From Adiantum capillus-veneris (taxonomy: Eukaryota; Streptophyta; Polypodiopsida; Polypodiales; Pteridaceae), in assembly GCA_014529385.2 (NCBI GenBank), contig CM043967.1:8028501-8092500 (forward strand): a stretch of DNA of 64,000 nt. The letters are read 5' to 3'. Positions 1-10,592 of the stretch are shown piece after piece. The position numbers and the translations under genes were made by a program. The notes under the pieces are model-generated. The model searched no databases and had not been told where the DNA came from. It saw only the letters and a list, made by a program, of their open reading frames with translations. Positions within the stretch are counted from its first letter, which is position 1; the number at the start of each line of letters is the position of its first letter.

Positions 1-306
1 GCCCCTTGTCGAGAGGAGTGGAGTACCTTTGATAGGTCTCCAATCCTGAGAAAGAAAAACCAACGGACATTGCCTTAGCTACTACGTAGCCACGAGCATG
101 AACCGTTAGTGAAGGATTGGTCCTATCTCGCTATGGCGGAGCGTGACCACCATAACCCTATCTAAAAACTATCTATATACAATTATACCTAAAAGTATAA
201 ATCTTAGAGTGATCAACCTGTGCGCTTTTTTCCCCATATTTCAGAAGCACAACCGCCAAGGTTTGTCTCTTTTAAGATTTATGACTAAAAAAAAAAATCA
301 AACGTT

Positions 307-378
307 GGAAAGTTACCCGACTCATCGGATCCACCCGTCCATAGAATGATACCGTCGGGGTATCATTCTCCCACTTTC
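307..378. repeat. Inverted repeat able to form a hairpin
   Basis: An 11-bp perfect stem, AGAATGATACC (343-353) and GGTATCATTCT (359-369), encloses a 5-nt loop. Outside it GGAAAGT (307-313) is complementary to ACTTTCC (372-378), which could extend the structure asymmetrically. It could be the tip of an old transposon or an RNA hairpin. No neighbouring gene gives it a role. Confidence 0.5.
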
Positions 379-671
379 CACACCACACTCACCCTTCTTT
401 TGTTATTTAATTACTACCACACTGTTTAAACATACATGTTCCTTTACTTTATTTATGATACTGGTTCGTTAAAACATCCCTTCAAACAGTATTACAAACA
501 ATTGTCAAACAAGAAGTCGTCCAATTTTAAACCAACAACCCTTGGATTAGGTTCACTCAAGAATCTCTACTGGCGCTATTACGTCCTATCAGTATATACA
601 TTATTTATAAAAACCCTTGTCCTCATGAGCGTCTCATACCGCTCGACAAGTACTCGTTGTGCTAATCTGGA

Positions 672-816
672 CGTACTCCCGTCACAGCAACAACGGTGCC
701 AATCTGGGCGTCATCCTCATGCCACGGAAAATCAAAACTGCAGTATCCAGCTGGGCTTAACTGGGTGTACTCCCACCACAGCATCAGCGGTGCCATCCTG
801 GGCGTCATCTCACGCC
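672..816. repeat. Imperfect direct repeat of about 50 bp, offset about 95 bp
   Basis: The stretch from 672 (GTACTCCCGTCACAGCAACA...) recurs from 767 (GTACTCCCACCACAGCATCA...), each followed by a GGTGCCA..CTGGGCGTCATC block. On the minus strand both copies can be read as a peptide beginning DDAQ(D/I)GT. No protein family is recognised. Confidence 0.6.
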
Positions 817-1654
817 TCGGCAACTGCCACATAATACCAGCGCTAATAAGTAGAGATACTTGAGAAAAACCATACCGAAGGTTTTGGACAAACATTCTTT
901 CCTATAGCAACCAGTTTAACCAGAAAATATTTCCTACTTGTCAAACATATGACGAGTTTCTTGGGGTTAAGCCCCGTGGTTTCGGTCCGTGTTTTCTTTT
1001 CATAAGGTAAACAATATATTCCTATGGTCTCGCATATGCAATGATGCATAACTTGAAACAACAATACTAACCTGTACCATAGCTCCGATTGGTCCGATTG
1101 GTGGAGACATAGCATGTTCCGCAGGAGTTCCATTGTTACTTGTATCGGCTTCATGATCATTAGCGCGTTATGTTCGAGCACGCTTTGGAGCCTTTTTTTT
1201 TTGTACTACACTTATATTCTACACTTAGAACTTTAAATTGGTCAATTTCCCTAGTAATATCCTTGTTTTCAAAGAGAGTCTGTAATTTGAACCCTCGCCA
1301 ACTCGGATTCACACTTAGTGTTGTTGTTCTACATTTAATTTCTATACATCAAATATTTGCTAATCTTAATTAATAAAAAATTAAGTGTGTAAATTAGGAG
1401 TGAAAGTTTAGGAATGCATTACTTTTATGCTTCACATTTCTAATCCAATTCCAACTTCAATTTCTATACTTCAACTAAATCAATTTTTAGTATTATTCAA
1501 AATTCTACTTAATCTGATTGACAATAAAATTGGTGAATGAGAATTTCATCATGTATAATAAGAATATGATGAGTTCTCTTATGTATTAACTTTCAATTAA
1601 CAATATATAAGTTAATAGTGAAGATGTACTAAATAGAGAGAGTAGGTATACTTA

Positions 1655-2060
1655 GAGAGATTAGAGTAAGAGAAAACATACACGTACATCTTTTCTAAAG
1701 TTAATTGAATCTTACTATCCATTAGAAAGATTAGAGTAAAAGAGAACACACACACATACTTTTCTAAAGCTAATTGAATCTCACCAATCTATTAGAGAGA
1801 TTAGAGTAAAAGATAACACACACACACACACATATCTTTCTTAAAGCTAATTAAATCTTACTAATCTATTAGAAGATTAGAGTAATAGATAGCACACACA
1901 TACACACATAACTAATTGAATCTTACTAATCTATTAGAGAGATTAGAGTAAAAGAGATAGCACACATACACATAGTTAATTGAATCTTACTAATCTATTA
2001 GAGAGATTAGAGGAAGAGATAGCACACATACATCATTCCTAAAGTTAATTGAATGCTTAA
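1655..2060. repeat. Degenerate minisatellite, about six units of 60-80 bp
   Basis: Each unit holds GAGAGATTAGAGTAAAAGA, an (AC)n stretch of varying length, and a block like TAAAGCTAATTGAATCTTAC followed by TAATCTATTAGA. Units start near 1659, 1727, 1797, 1868, 1937 and 1998. The (AC)n tract accounts for most of the length differences. No coding content. Confidence 0.8.
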
Positions 2061-2195
2061 TTAATACGCACCTTATTAGTCCACTAGAGTTTTTGCTCTC
2101 TTAGTGGTTTGTGGACGCCTTCTCTCTAAGAGAAGTGGCAGCACTTCGTGAGCGCTATAGAGGCAATCTCTATGTCTAAAGTGTGAGCATGGATG

Positions 2196-2208
2196 CTCTA
2201 TTTATAGC
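2196..2208 (-). promoter_or_regulatory. TATA-box-like site on the minus strand
   Basis: Read on the minus strand the site is GCTATAAATAGAG, a good plant TATA box. It could be the promoter of a degraded LTR or gene transcribed towards the minisatellite, but no LTR ends or ORF were found to confirm this. Confidence 0.35.
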
Positions 2209-2214
2209 AGAAAG

Positions 2215-3019
2215 AAATACGTACAACTTTTTTTTTTTTAAAAATAAAAATTTTTAATTTGCTTTTTAATAAAAAAATATTTTTTATTTTTTTTTCAAAA
2301 ATCATACCCGCGCTTTTGGTACCCTTGTGGTATCCATGAGCTTGACCACTTTGTCATTATCATCAAAAGATAAGGCCACACAAGCCCCCCCTCATTAAGA
2401 TTAGTCAAGAGTAGCCTCTCCTTTTTCATGTGACAGTGTGTCCCACTTTGTCCCCTCCTATGTGATCCATGTGCCTTCATTTGTCATCCCTGTGTATTCT
2501 TTTGTCTTTATATTTATTTTATTTATTTCCTTAATGATAATTTACTTTAAATTTTTAAGTTTAACTTTACAGTCTTATATTAACTTTACAGTAGTAAAAG
2601 AAAATTCTACAATCAGTAAATAAGTCTTGCAATAAGTTAGTTAGTGATTCATAAAGCTAAACATGTCAGAATTTTGTAGCGTAAATTTTAATTTCTAGGT
2701 TTTCTCAACCTACGATTCATAATTTGAACTCGAATATCTTAAATAAGGAGTGATGGTTCAAAAAAAATACAAATGCGTAATAAAACTTGTGTGCAATTTG
2801 AAAGTAGAGACCTTACAAATCCAACCACTCACCTGGCAAAGGATCAGTTTCTGCACAACTTCTTGCTTTGCCGCGCTGAATTTACCTGTACACAAGCGTT
2901 TAATTTCGGCATCGAATCAAAGCATTTAATCGCTAGAGGTGGTCTTAGTAATGATTGGTATAACTGGAGAGTTAACCTCAACCACTACTGTATTTTATAC
3001 ACTTCTGATGTTCTTGATT
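2215..3019. other. AT-rich DNA, no gene seen
   Basis: Contains homopolymer A/T runs (2228-2300) and short chance frames. The distal boundary of the minus-strand element A leader probably lies in or near this stretch but cannot be placed. Confidence 0.4.
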
Positions 3020-3212
3020 AGGTCTGCTAATCTGGAACTGTACTTTCCTCGGATGTTGGTCAATTTACCTGAAAAGTCTTAATTCCGTCTTTGCTCTGTC
3101 AAAAGGTCAAACAAGGTCCAAATTCACTTCTGAAAGAAGTTCTGGAACTCTTAAGTCAATTGGAACATCACTGTATGTCCTCAGTCATTTTTTCACTTCC
3201 CTAAGCTCCAGT

Positions 3213-4078
3213 AGACATCCTACGCATAGGATGTCTCCTACTCTGTGTTGCCTGGTTTTTGCACTATAGACTCCCCTTGATATGCTGAGTCCACAGCTGT
3301 TTTTACTTTTTGATTTGGACACCTATAAGCTGGTCAATGGATCAGAAGTCTGTTCTAGCAGCCTGATGTTGGTCTGACCAGTCAAATCAACTCCAATTTG
3401 GACTAAAATTGACTAGGAGGGTTGCCTGAGGCTATACAACACCCTGCTATGCCTACAGTTAGCTTCCAGTTCCAATTTCATGCATTAGACATTCTACGTG
3501 TAGCATGTCTAATTGCTCAAAATGGCTTCAAATGCAAAGCACAGACTCCTCTTGAGGTGCTAATCACTTTGGTATGCTTAAAGCTAGGTTTGGAGTGCTA
3601 AATCACAGAGAACACATCCTACGCATAGGATGTCTGTTTGGCCTGTTTGACCCCAGACTTGATCCACAACTTCCCCTTGATGTCAGCAACCCAGTGCTAT
3701 GCTTAGATTTTGGTTTGGATTTCAAAAGACCCCAATTTTAGATGTTCTAGCCCTTTTCAGTCAAAGATGCTAAAGTCTGCTTAGAACCCAATTTTCTCAC
3801 CCAATTGAGATGAAACCCTTCTTAGTCATTCAATAAATCATGCAAATCATGCTCATGCAGCCATCCTATGGTTTTGGTCTTAAAATAATGCCTTGGCACA
3901 ATTTGGGTAGGATGTCTGGCAATTTCTGTCTATTTGGCCTTATCCTATCAAGATATGAATTTTTTTTAAACTTTCCAGGTGAAAATAGGGTAAAACCTAC
4001 CTTCTGAACACACTGGTCAACTCAAAATTTCAAAATTCTCACCAGAGCAGCCTAAAGACATCCTACGCGTAGGATGCC
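3213..4078. repeat. Family of interspersed palindromes in element A leader
   Basis: Copies lie at 3213-3236 (10-bp arms AGACATCCTA/TAGGATGTCT around CGCA), 3487-3510 (degenerate), 3614-3633, and 4057-4078, where the core CATCCTACGCGTAGGATG is a perfect 18-bp palindrome. Half-sites occur at 3907-3917 and, in the LTR, at 4977-4990. Spacing is irregular (about 275, 125 and 445 bp). The surrounding sequence is not palindromic, so these are discrete sites. Confidence 0.75.
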
Positions 4079-4610
4079 TCCTAGCTTAAAATTTACTTTT
4101 TTCCTGACAGAAATGCTTCTGATGCTTTGAAGCTCTATCAAAAACACTCACAACAACTTTTGAACTTCACTTCAGCTTTCAAACACTCTTTTGCGTCTTT
4201 TACAACCTTGTGATTGACCTAACAACAAGTATAACATGCATGAACTACTCTAGATCATGAATCATGATGTCCTACTTACCCTACTCCTACTCATCATGTG
4301 AAATGGTGATAATGATGTTTTGGTTGCTTCCTGGCCTCTCCGGACTCTCAAGCTCTCCTTTCACCGCTTCTACCACTCCAACTCCTACTCATCAACTCAA
4401 CTAAGGCCTAAAACTATCTAAGTCTACCTAAGACTACCTAAGTCTACCTAAGTCGAAGGATCTAGGCCAGACACTCGCTCCCTTGACTCCCTCTAAGATC
4501 TAGAGAGTCCTCCACCCTCTGATCCTATCTAAATTTAAAACGAGACACTGGCAAGCCAGAGAATCCCTATCCTCAAGGACTAGTCTCGATCACCTACCTA
4601 GGGTTTTCGT

Positions 4611-4627
4611 CCTCGGCAGCGGCGCCA
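4611..4627 (-). other. Primer-binding site of element A (tRNA-Asp type)
   Basis: On the minus strand the sequence immediately after the LTR (one base spacer) is TGGCGCCGCTGCCGAGG. It matches the complement of the 3' end of plant tRNA-Asp (TGGCGCCGTTGCCGG) with few differences. Its position fixes the orientation of element A and the inner LTR end. Confidence 0.8.
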
Positions 4628-4628
4628 A

Positions 4629-5556
4629 TGTTGGCGGATACGCCGTGACGGACGTCAGCACAGCAAGAACTCACCTAACAATATTTGTCAGCTAAGGACA
4701 AAGCTCGACCCGCAGGTGCGTGGAAGCAAGCATAGGGTGTCAATCTACACTCGACCGACTCTCGACTAATTCCTATAGAGGTCTCTACCCAATGTCTAAG
4801 CTACAGCCTTCAGGAATGCTTAAGAGGAGATTTCCTACAATGCTTCCAAGAGCCAAATACCCATCAAATGTTCTCGAAACGCCACAGAACTTGAAGGACA
4901 CCCTACTATCACCAATAGGTCGCTCTCCCTAAGGTCTATGAACCAAAATCCCAACCCTAAACGACTGGTGCAAAATCACGTAGGATGTCTGGCTGAAAAC
5001 TGCAGCTTGTCGTTTCCAAAAACTAAAGTGCCTAATGTGTAGCTCTACTCAATGCGAACGCGTGGATATGCTGCAATGCAAAATGGACAACGTATGCTCA
5101 CCGAATCACCAAATGAAGCTCGTAGGTTGAGCTCGCAAAACCGGACCGTACGCCCGCAATGTAGGTATCGATGCATAGCTCTCGTCGGGGGCAACACGTT
5201 GCACTTATCCGCACTCGATTCCGACCACCAGTGCACACGTAGCGTCAAGATGAAGCTCTCACTCTCTCTCATACACAGTACGCTCACTCACATACTTAAC
5301 TTTTTTTTTTAATGACAAAGGTTTTTTCATTAAGGTCAAAAAGTGGTATAAATACCTTACAATCTCAAACCCTAATGTTCCAATTTAACCATCTACTCAA
5401 TCTAAATGTCAAAAATGGGATACAATCTGGAAACTTCTATAAGCCCCAATATTTACAAAGGTGAAATGTCGGGTTTTCTCAATAAAGGAATAATTACAAA
5501 AAATAATGTTCCGCCGAGCAGTCATTTTTCGTAGGGTGTGTCCAGCCCCGCTAACA
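4629..5556 (-). mobile_element. 5' LTR of element A (minus strand)
   Basis: In plus orientation it begins TGTTGGCGGATACGCC and ends GCCCCGCTAACA, so the ends form a near-perfect TGTT(A/G)GCGG inverted repeat with the TG...CA termini expected of an LTR. The primer-binding site abuts the 4629 end. Length is about 928 bp. A TATA-like TATTTATA lies near 5350 on the minus strand. A half-copy of the leader palindrome (GTAGGATGTCT) sits at 4977-4990. No second LTR copy is in the window. Confidence 0.75.
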
Positions 5557-5726
5557 TTCAGCAAAGGATGGGAATTACAAACCTGAAACCAGCACCTTTC
5601 AAAGTTTGAATGGTGGATCATCGAGTGATGTAGGCAACTGGTATGATAGAGAGTATGCAGATAAGAGTGGGCAAATAAAAGTTTAAAGCTAGTTTCCTAG
5701 TACTAGATATGTAAGGAGCGTATGGG

Positions 5727-6002
5727 ATGCTACTAGGACGCCCATGGCTGCGAACGACACAGGCTGTTCATGACTATGCTAATCAGATTATGACAAAACA
5801 AGGGGCCAGTGGCAGAATCCAGATTCAGACGAATAACACTAGAAGTTGGAGAAAGGAACTGAGACCCAAAGAGCTTTGCCAAAAGTATAAGGTGAAGAAA
5901 ATTGAGAGAATGTTGGCAGTTATGAATACTTTTCCATTAATAGAGATAGATCTCAATGCAGTTTTACTGAACAGAGATCAATCTAAAAAACAAAAGAAAT
6001 AA
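5727..6002 (+). pseudogene. E1 protease C-terminal remnant
   Basis: The frame opens with LLGRPWL followed by a short DYAN-containing stretch, the usual C-terminal end of plant Ty3/Gypsy retropepsins. The part carrying the active-site Asp-Ser/Thr-Gly is absent upstream, where the sequence is non-coding up to the element A LTR. Downstream the frame runs into the basic linker between protease and RT and ends in a stop at 6002. The protein would have processed the Gag-Pol polyprotein; this copy cannot. Confidence 0.65.
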
Positions 6003-6157
6003 TTTCCAGATCAATTCACTAAATTGAATTCAAGAGAACGTCCAATTCAGCTATAACAGGAAGGCCAAAAGAACCAATTGATTTCAGCACACCAGTAGAA
6101 CAAGCACACTCTGGAGGAGCTATTGAAAATTAGAATAGTAATTCAGAGCTCAGAGGA

Positions 6158-7264
6158 TTGTCTTGGGATTACGTTGAGGAGTCAACCAAGAGAAAGGGAG
6201 GAGGGACTAACTGGATGCTTCCGAATGATGACGAGATAGAGGAATGGAATTTGGGGTCTGAGGAGAACCCTAGATTGATCAAGGTCAATAAACATCTGAA
6301 TCCTACGATGAAAGAGAAGGCACAAAATATGTTCCAGAACTATAAAGATGTGTTCACATGGGAACATACTGATCTCAAAGGAGTGGATCCAACGGTATGT
6401 CAACATCGAATACCACTGAAACCAGATGCCAAACTAGTACGACTGCAACAATATCGAATGAATCCAAATTATGCTAAGAAGGTCAAGGAAGAGATTGACA
6501 ACCTTCTAAAATCTGGGTTCATTACTAAGGTAGCCAGAAGTGATTGGTTGTTTCCTATTGTGGTTGTGCCCAAGAAGAATGGGAAGCTGAGAGTACGTGT
6601 GGATTATAGGAAACTGAACGCTGAAACCATTAAGGATCCATTTCCATTACCCTCCATAGACATGTTACTTGATGAAATTGCAAGATATGAGATGTATAGC
6701 TTTATGGATAGTTATAGTGGCTATACCCAATTACAGATTTCTCCTGAGGATCGGGATAAGACCACTTTTATTATGGAGTGGGGAGCATTTATGTATCTGG
6801 GAATGCCGTTTGTCCTTTGCAATGCACCAACCACTTTTCAACAATGTATGATGGAAATATTAAGTGAATTTCTTCATCGATTCCTTGCCATATTTATGGA
6901 TAACTTCATTGTATATTCAACAGAGGAAAAACATTTACTATTTTTGGAGATGGTTTTTAAGCGCTGTCAGGAAAAGCGGATTTGTCTGAATCCATTCAAA
7001 TCTGTTTTCTTAGTCTGGAAGGACAGCTACTGGGACATGTGGTGTCCAAAAATGGAATAGAAATGGCCAATGACAAGATCCAGTGCGTTCAAAAGGCCAA
7101 GGCGCCTATGGAGGAAAATGCATCAGAATTAAGTTCTTTCTTGGGATATATTAATTTTTATAGAAGATTTGTGCAAAAGTTTGCCTCCCAAGCATTACCA
7201 TTGTATGAACTTACAAAGAAAAATAGCAAGTGCAGTTGGACTGCTGAATGTGAGGAAAGTTTTT
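6158..7264 (+). pseudogene. E1 reverse transcriptase domain
   Basis: A 300-residue frame carries the Ty3/Gypsy RT blocks in order: the connection to protease ending in a PTVCQHRIPL-type motif, FPIVVVPKKNGKLRVRVDYR, the PFPLPSID block, YSFMDSYSGYTQL, and the GMPF...NAPTTFQ block. The catalytic YxDD box reads FMDN, so the second catalytic aspartate is Asn and the enzyme is predicted dead. A frameshift between about 6982 and 7060 moves the thumb region (FLGYINFYRRF, PLYELTKK) into the frame at 6982-7266. It ends at a TAG where Gln is expected (ESF*KLKDA). Confidence 0.9.
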
Positions 7265-7266
7265 AG

Positions 7267-7835
7267 AAATTAAAGGATGCCATCATCAGTAAACCAGTTC
7301 TTCGACAATCGAATTGGGATGTCATTTTTCATGTACATGTGGATGCTTCGAGACTAGAGATGGGAGCAATACTAGCTCAGCCAGAAGGAAGAATGGATTA
7401 TCTAGTATACTTTGCTAGTCGCAGTTTCAATCAAGTTGAACAAGGGTATACAACTACTGAAAGAGAAGCCTTAGGGATGGTTTTTAGTGCTACTAAATTC
7501 AGACATTATTTGTTGGGCAAGTTGTTTCATTTCTATGTGGATCATCAAGCCTTATTATTTATGATAAAGTCATTATTCAAAGCAAGCTGATACGGTGGAT
7601 GATGTTCCTTATGGAATTTGAATTTTGTATTTTCCATAAACCTGGCAAAAACCATTGTGGTGTTGATTTCCTGTCTAGGAGTACGGAGGGCTACTCTGAG
7701 GTGTCTTTAAGAGATGAGCCAGTAGATGCAGAATTATTTCAGCTAGAAGTGGTAGAATCAATTGATTCAGAATTGTATGAAGTATATCAGTTTCTCTCTA
7801 AGGGTGGGTTCCCAGATGATTGGACTCAGAATTAG
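7267..7835 (+). pseudogene. E1 RNase H domain and linker
   Basis: Continues the RT frame past the TAG at 7264-7266. RNase H signatures are clear: VDASRLEMGAIL, the TTTEREALG box and FYVDHQAL, giving the D-E-D acidic residues. A frameshift near 7590 precedes FHKPGKNHCGVDFLSR, the usual end of the domain (HxxGKxNxVADxLSR family pattern). The enzyme would degrade RNA in RNA-DNA hybrids during reverse transcription. Confidence 0.85.
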
Positions 7836-7861
7836 AAGAAGGCTCTGGTTATTGAAAGTCT

Positions 7862-9106
7862 AAAGTTCACTATCATTGGTGGTTCACTTATAGATTGGGT
7901 GTCGATGGATTCTTTGCCGATGTGTGCCCATGGAGGGTAGAATGCAAGTTATTTCAGAGGCACATAATGGGGAATTAGGTGGACATTTTTCTAATGATAT
8001 TACTTCCAAAAAGATTCTACAGGCTGGTTTGTGGTGGTAGACTTTAATATCTGATGTCAGAAGATTTTGTAAAACATGTGATATATGCCAAAGAATGGGT
8101 AGACCCACAGCAGGCAGATATGACTCCTTTAACACCAGTCCAGCCACACTGGGTGTTTTCATGAAATGGGGTCTAGATTTTATGGGTCCATTCAAGAAGA
8201 TTACTCAAAGGAAGAATAGGTATATATTGATGGCTACCTGTTATGTGACCAAGTGGGTAGAAGCTAAGGCTCTTTCTGACAACACAACAAATTCACTGCT
8301 AGGTTTCTATTTGAGAATATTGTCTGCCGATACGAATGTCCTGTGGAGATTATGTCAGACCAAGGTACACACTTTATAAATGACACTATGGATATGATTT
8401 CAGTCAAGCATCGGAAATAAACACCATATTATCCTAGATGCAATGGGCAAGCCGAAAGCAGCAACAAGACTATCAAGACTATCCTCACCAAGATTGTGCA
8501 AAAAAAGCCAGAGCAGTGGGACTTGAAACTTCAAACTGCTCTATGGGCATATAGAATAGCTTCTAAGGTCAATATGGGGTTAACACCATTTAGAATGGTG
8601 TATGGCACTGAAGCTGTTGTACCTATGGAATTTGTCATACCGAGTCTTAGGATGGTAGTAGAGCATGGCTTGGATTTTAATCACAATCTAAAAAAGAGAC
8701 TGGAGGAGCTAACACAGCTAGATGAGTTGAGACAGAGGGCTATGTTGGAACAAGAAATGTTCAACAAAGAAGAAAACACTGGCATGATAGACGAATTAAG
8801 GTCAGGGAGTTTTAGAAAGGCGATCTGGTTCTCCTATATCAATCAAAACTAAGACCTAAGAAACCAAATTTAAAAATAGCTTGCGTAGGACCATTTGAGG
8901 TTGATTGGGTGTTCTCCAATGGTGTGGTAAGGTTAAAAGATTTTTTTGAATTACTGTTGCCAGGGGTATATAATGGAGAGGATAGAAAGATATGCAATCT
9001 TGTCAAAAAATATTTTCAAAAACATGTAAAAAGTGTTTCCAACTACCGCCAAAATCAAGCTCTATTATTCACAAGCCAGAGAAACTTGCTGGGACAAGGG
9101 TACTGA
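7862..9106 (+). pseudogene. E1 integrase domain
   Basis: The zinc-binding HHCC region lies at about 7940-8100 (AHNGELGGHF ... CKTCDICQ) with one in-frame TAG after WW. The catalytic core shows WGLDFMGPF (first Asp), IMSDQGTHF near 8350 in a shifted frame (second Asp), and CNGQAESSNKTI (Glu). All three acidic residues survive although the frame is broken near 8340. The C-terminal GPFEV...NGVVRLKD and LPGVYNG stretch is present at about 8890-8980. No chromodomain follows. Confidence 0.85.
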
Positions 9107-9763
9107 TGATCTGGGAATTGAAGACAAGGAAATTCTAGAATCACTATTTTAGGTCTTTTTCATGTAGAACCAGTTCTAGAGCCAGTCAAAAAGTTAGAAC
9201 AATACCAGTACGTCCAAACCATGTCCATACCAGAAACAAAAAAGTATGGAAACCAATATCACTTTTTATGGGAACAAGGGTCAGAAGGACTATCGATTGT
9301 AATCATTTCAAAGACAAGCGAGAGTTTTGTCCAATGCATTTCTGCCACGTCACTTATGGTGCACAGAACTCTAGGAATGGTAAGTGGTGGAGCTTTTATG
9401 GCGCGAACGCGTATAACAGTGAGGCGAGTAAGCATTTTTCCTCGCGAATCTCTTGCGTGATGCCTACCTACTATCGTTCATTTTCCATTGCCAAGCTCTG
9501 AAGTTTCCTCACTACAGCCGCAAACTTCTTCATCCGAGGAGACTATGGATTGCTGCTTATCCTTGCCGGCCACACCAGGATATGGGTTTGATGAATCAAG
9601 TAAGTCCTCTTCTTCTTTGTATACTGAATCATCATCTTCACGATGTATGGGTAGGAAGAAAATGTCACACAAGATGCAGGAAACTATAGAATAAACCCAA
9701 GCCCTTATTGTTGTTGCAACAGCAACTCTTCCGCTTATTCCTCACAGTAAAATACAGAGATAT

Positions 9764-10473
9764 GTGTTTACTGAGAAAGCTGAGGCCTTACTTAGACTGT
9801 GGGATTTGCATGTGGTTGTGCAAGCCACAAGGATAGAGTTTGACACAGCTATTATAAGGAAAGTTCTGGATTCCTTCAATGTCGAAGGCGGAAGTACTAT
9901 GGTCTATGGTAGAAAAGTGTCAGTCACTCTAGAAAACATTACTTTTGCATTCCAAATGCCAAATGGGCCAAAGCCATATGTGGCAACCACAGAGCAAATC
10001 AGTGCAGCCTTGAAAGAAGATGATGCTGCCAAAAAGAAACAAAAAACCAGCGTGCAAGGGGTTCTAGTAGCAGGTATGGACATTCTTGCTGCTTACCGCT
10101 TTGTAGCTGAAGCTGCGAGTCTTAAAAACAATACGACTTATGTGTCAGAGAATCTATTTGCTATGCTCCTAGCTAAAAGATTGGACTCTACACTTTCTAT
10201 CAATCTCTATCAGATATTGTCACATAATAATGTGCTTCAACAAACTACCAAGTTGAAGTCTCAGAATGTCTTCAAATCGTGGTATGTATGGCAGTTTATT
10301 TACTGGGCATTTGCTTAAGATGCCCATGCCCAGGTAAGAATGGCTTGGAGCCAGAAGCCATTTTCAGTTCCCACCATTGTGGATTTATCATCAAATGAAG
10401 AATCCCCAGAAAACCAGTTAGCTCTCACTGGACAAAAGAGAAAGGCCACAAGAGGAAGGTGGCAGTTCTAAAA
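9764..10473 (+). pseudogene. E1 extra coding region, N-terminal part
   Basis: A 184-codon frame and its continuation past a TAA near 10318. Residues 20-75 (ATRIEFDTAIIRKVLDSF, then YGRKVSVTLENITFAFQMP) resemble the N-terminal pattern of plant retrotransposon-associated proteins of the putative plant transposon protein type: an xxVRGKxVxFSPxxIxxFLGLP-like block. This assignment is weak and is inference. No transmembrane segments typical of an envelope protein are visible. A lysine-rich patch (AAKKKQKT) follows. Confidence 0.5.
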
Positions 10474-10592
10474 AACCAAGGATGACACTGACTAAAAGCA
10501 CTGCTCTTCTTAAGCAGTTAGAAAGTTAGATCAAATAATGTCTACTGAAAAGACTCCAGCTAGCCAGACTAAACAACCTCTCGTCCAGACCA

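Larger units (their letters stand above)
1..1650. other. AT-rich region without a supported gene
   Basis: No open frame here has recognisable domain content. On the minus strand around 1075-1200 a short stretch could be read as an exon with one in-frame stop, ending in a donor-like CAG/GTTAGT near 1073, but nothing supports it further. The short plus-strand frames at 143-349, 436-834 and 1170-1373 look like chance. The supportable structures are the hairpin and the direct repeat listed separately. Confidence 0.5.
3020..4628 (-). mobile_element. Internal leader of LTR element A (minus strand), truncated
   Basis: This is the untranslated internal sequence downstream (on the minus strand) of the 5' LTR at 4629-5556. 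It begins with a primer-binding site at 4611-4627 and carries several copies of a palindrome with arms AGACATCCTA/TAGGATGTCT. No gag ORF is visible, so the element appears truncated towards lower coordinates, or its coding part lay beyond a deletion. The leader resembles in layout the leader of element B (49.2-51.8 kb), which has the same primer-site type and its own, different palindrome. Confidence 0.65.

Noticed and set aside
843-1181. Minus-strand frame with a possible exon end near 1075
   Set aside because: No recognised domain, an in-frame stop in the best reading, and no second exon. Only mentioned as a possibility.
4720-5312. Short frames in the element A LTR
   Set aside because: LTRs are non-coding; frames on both strands overlap and show no domain.
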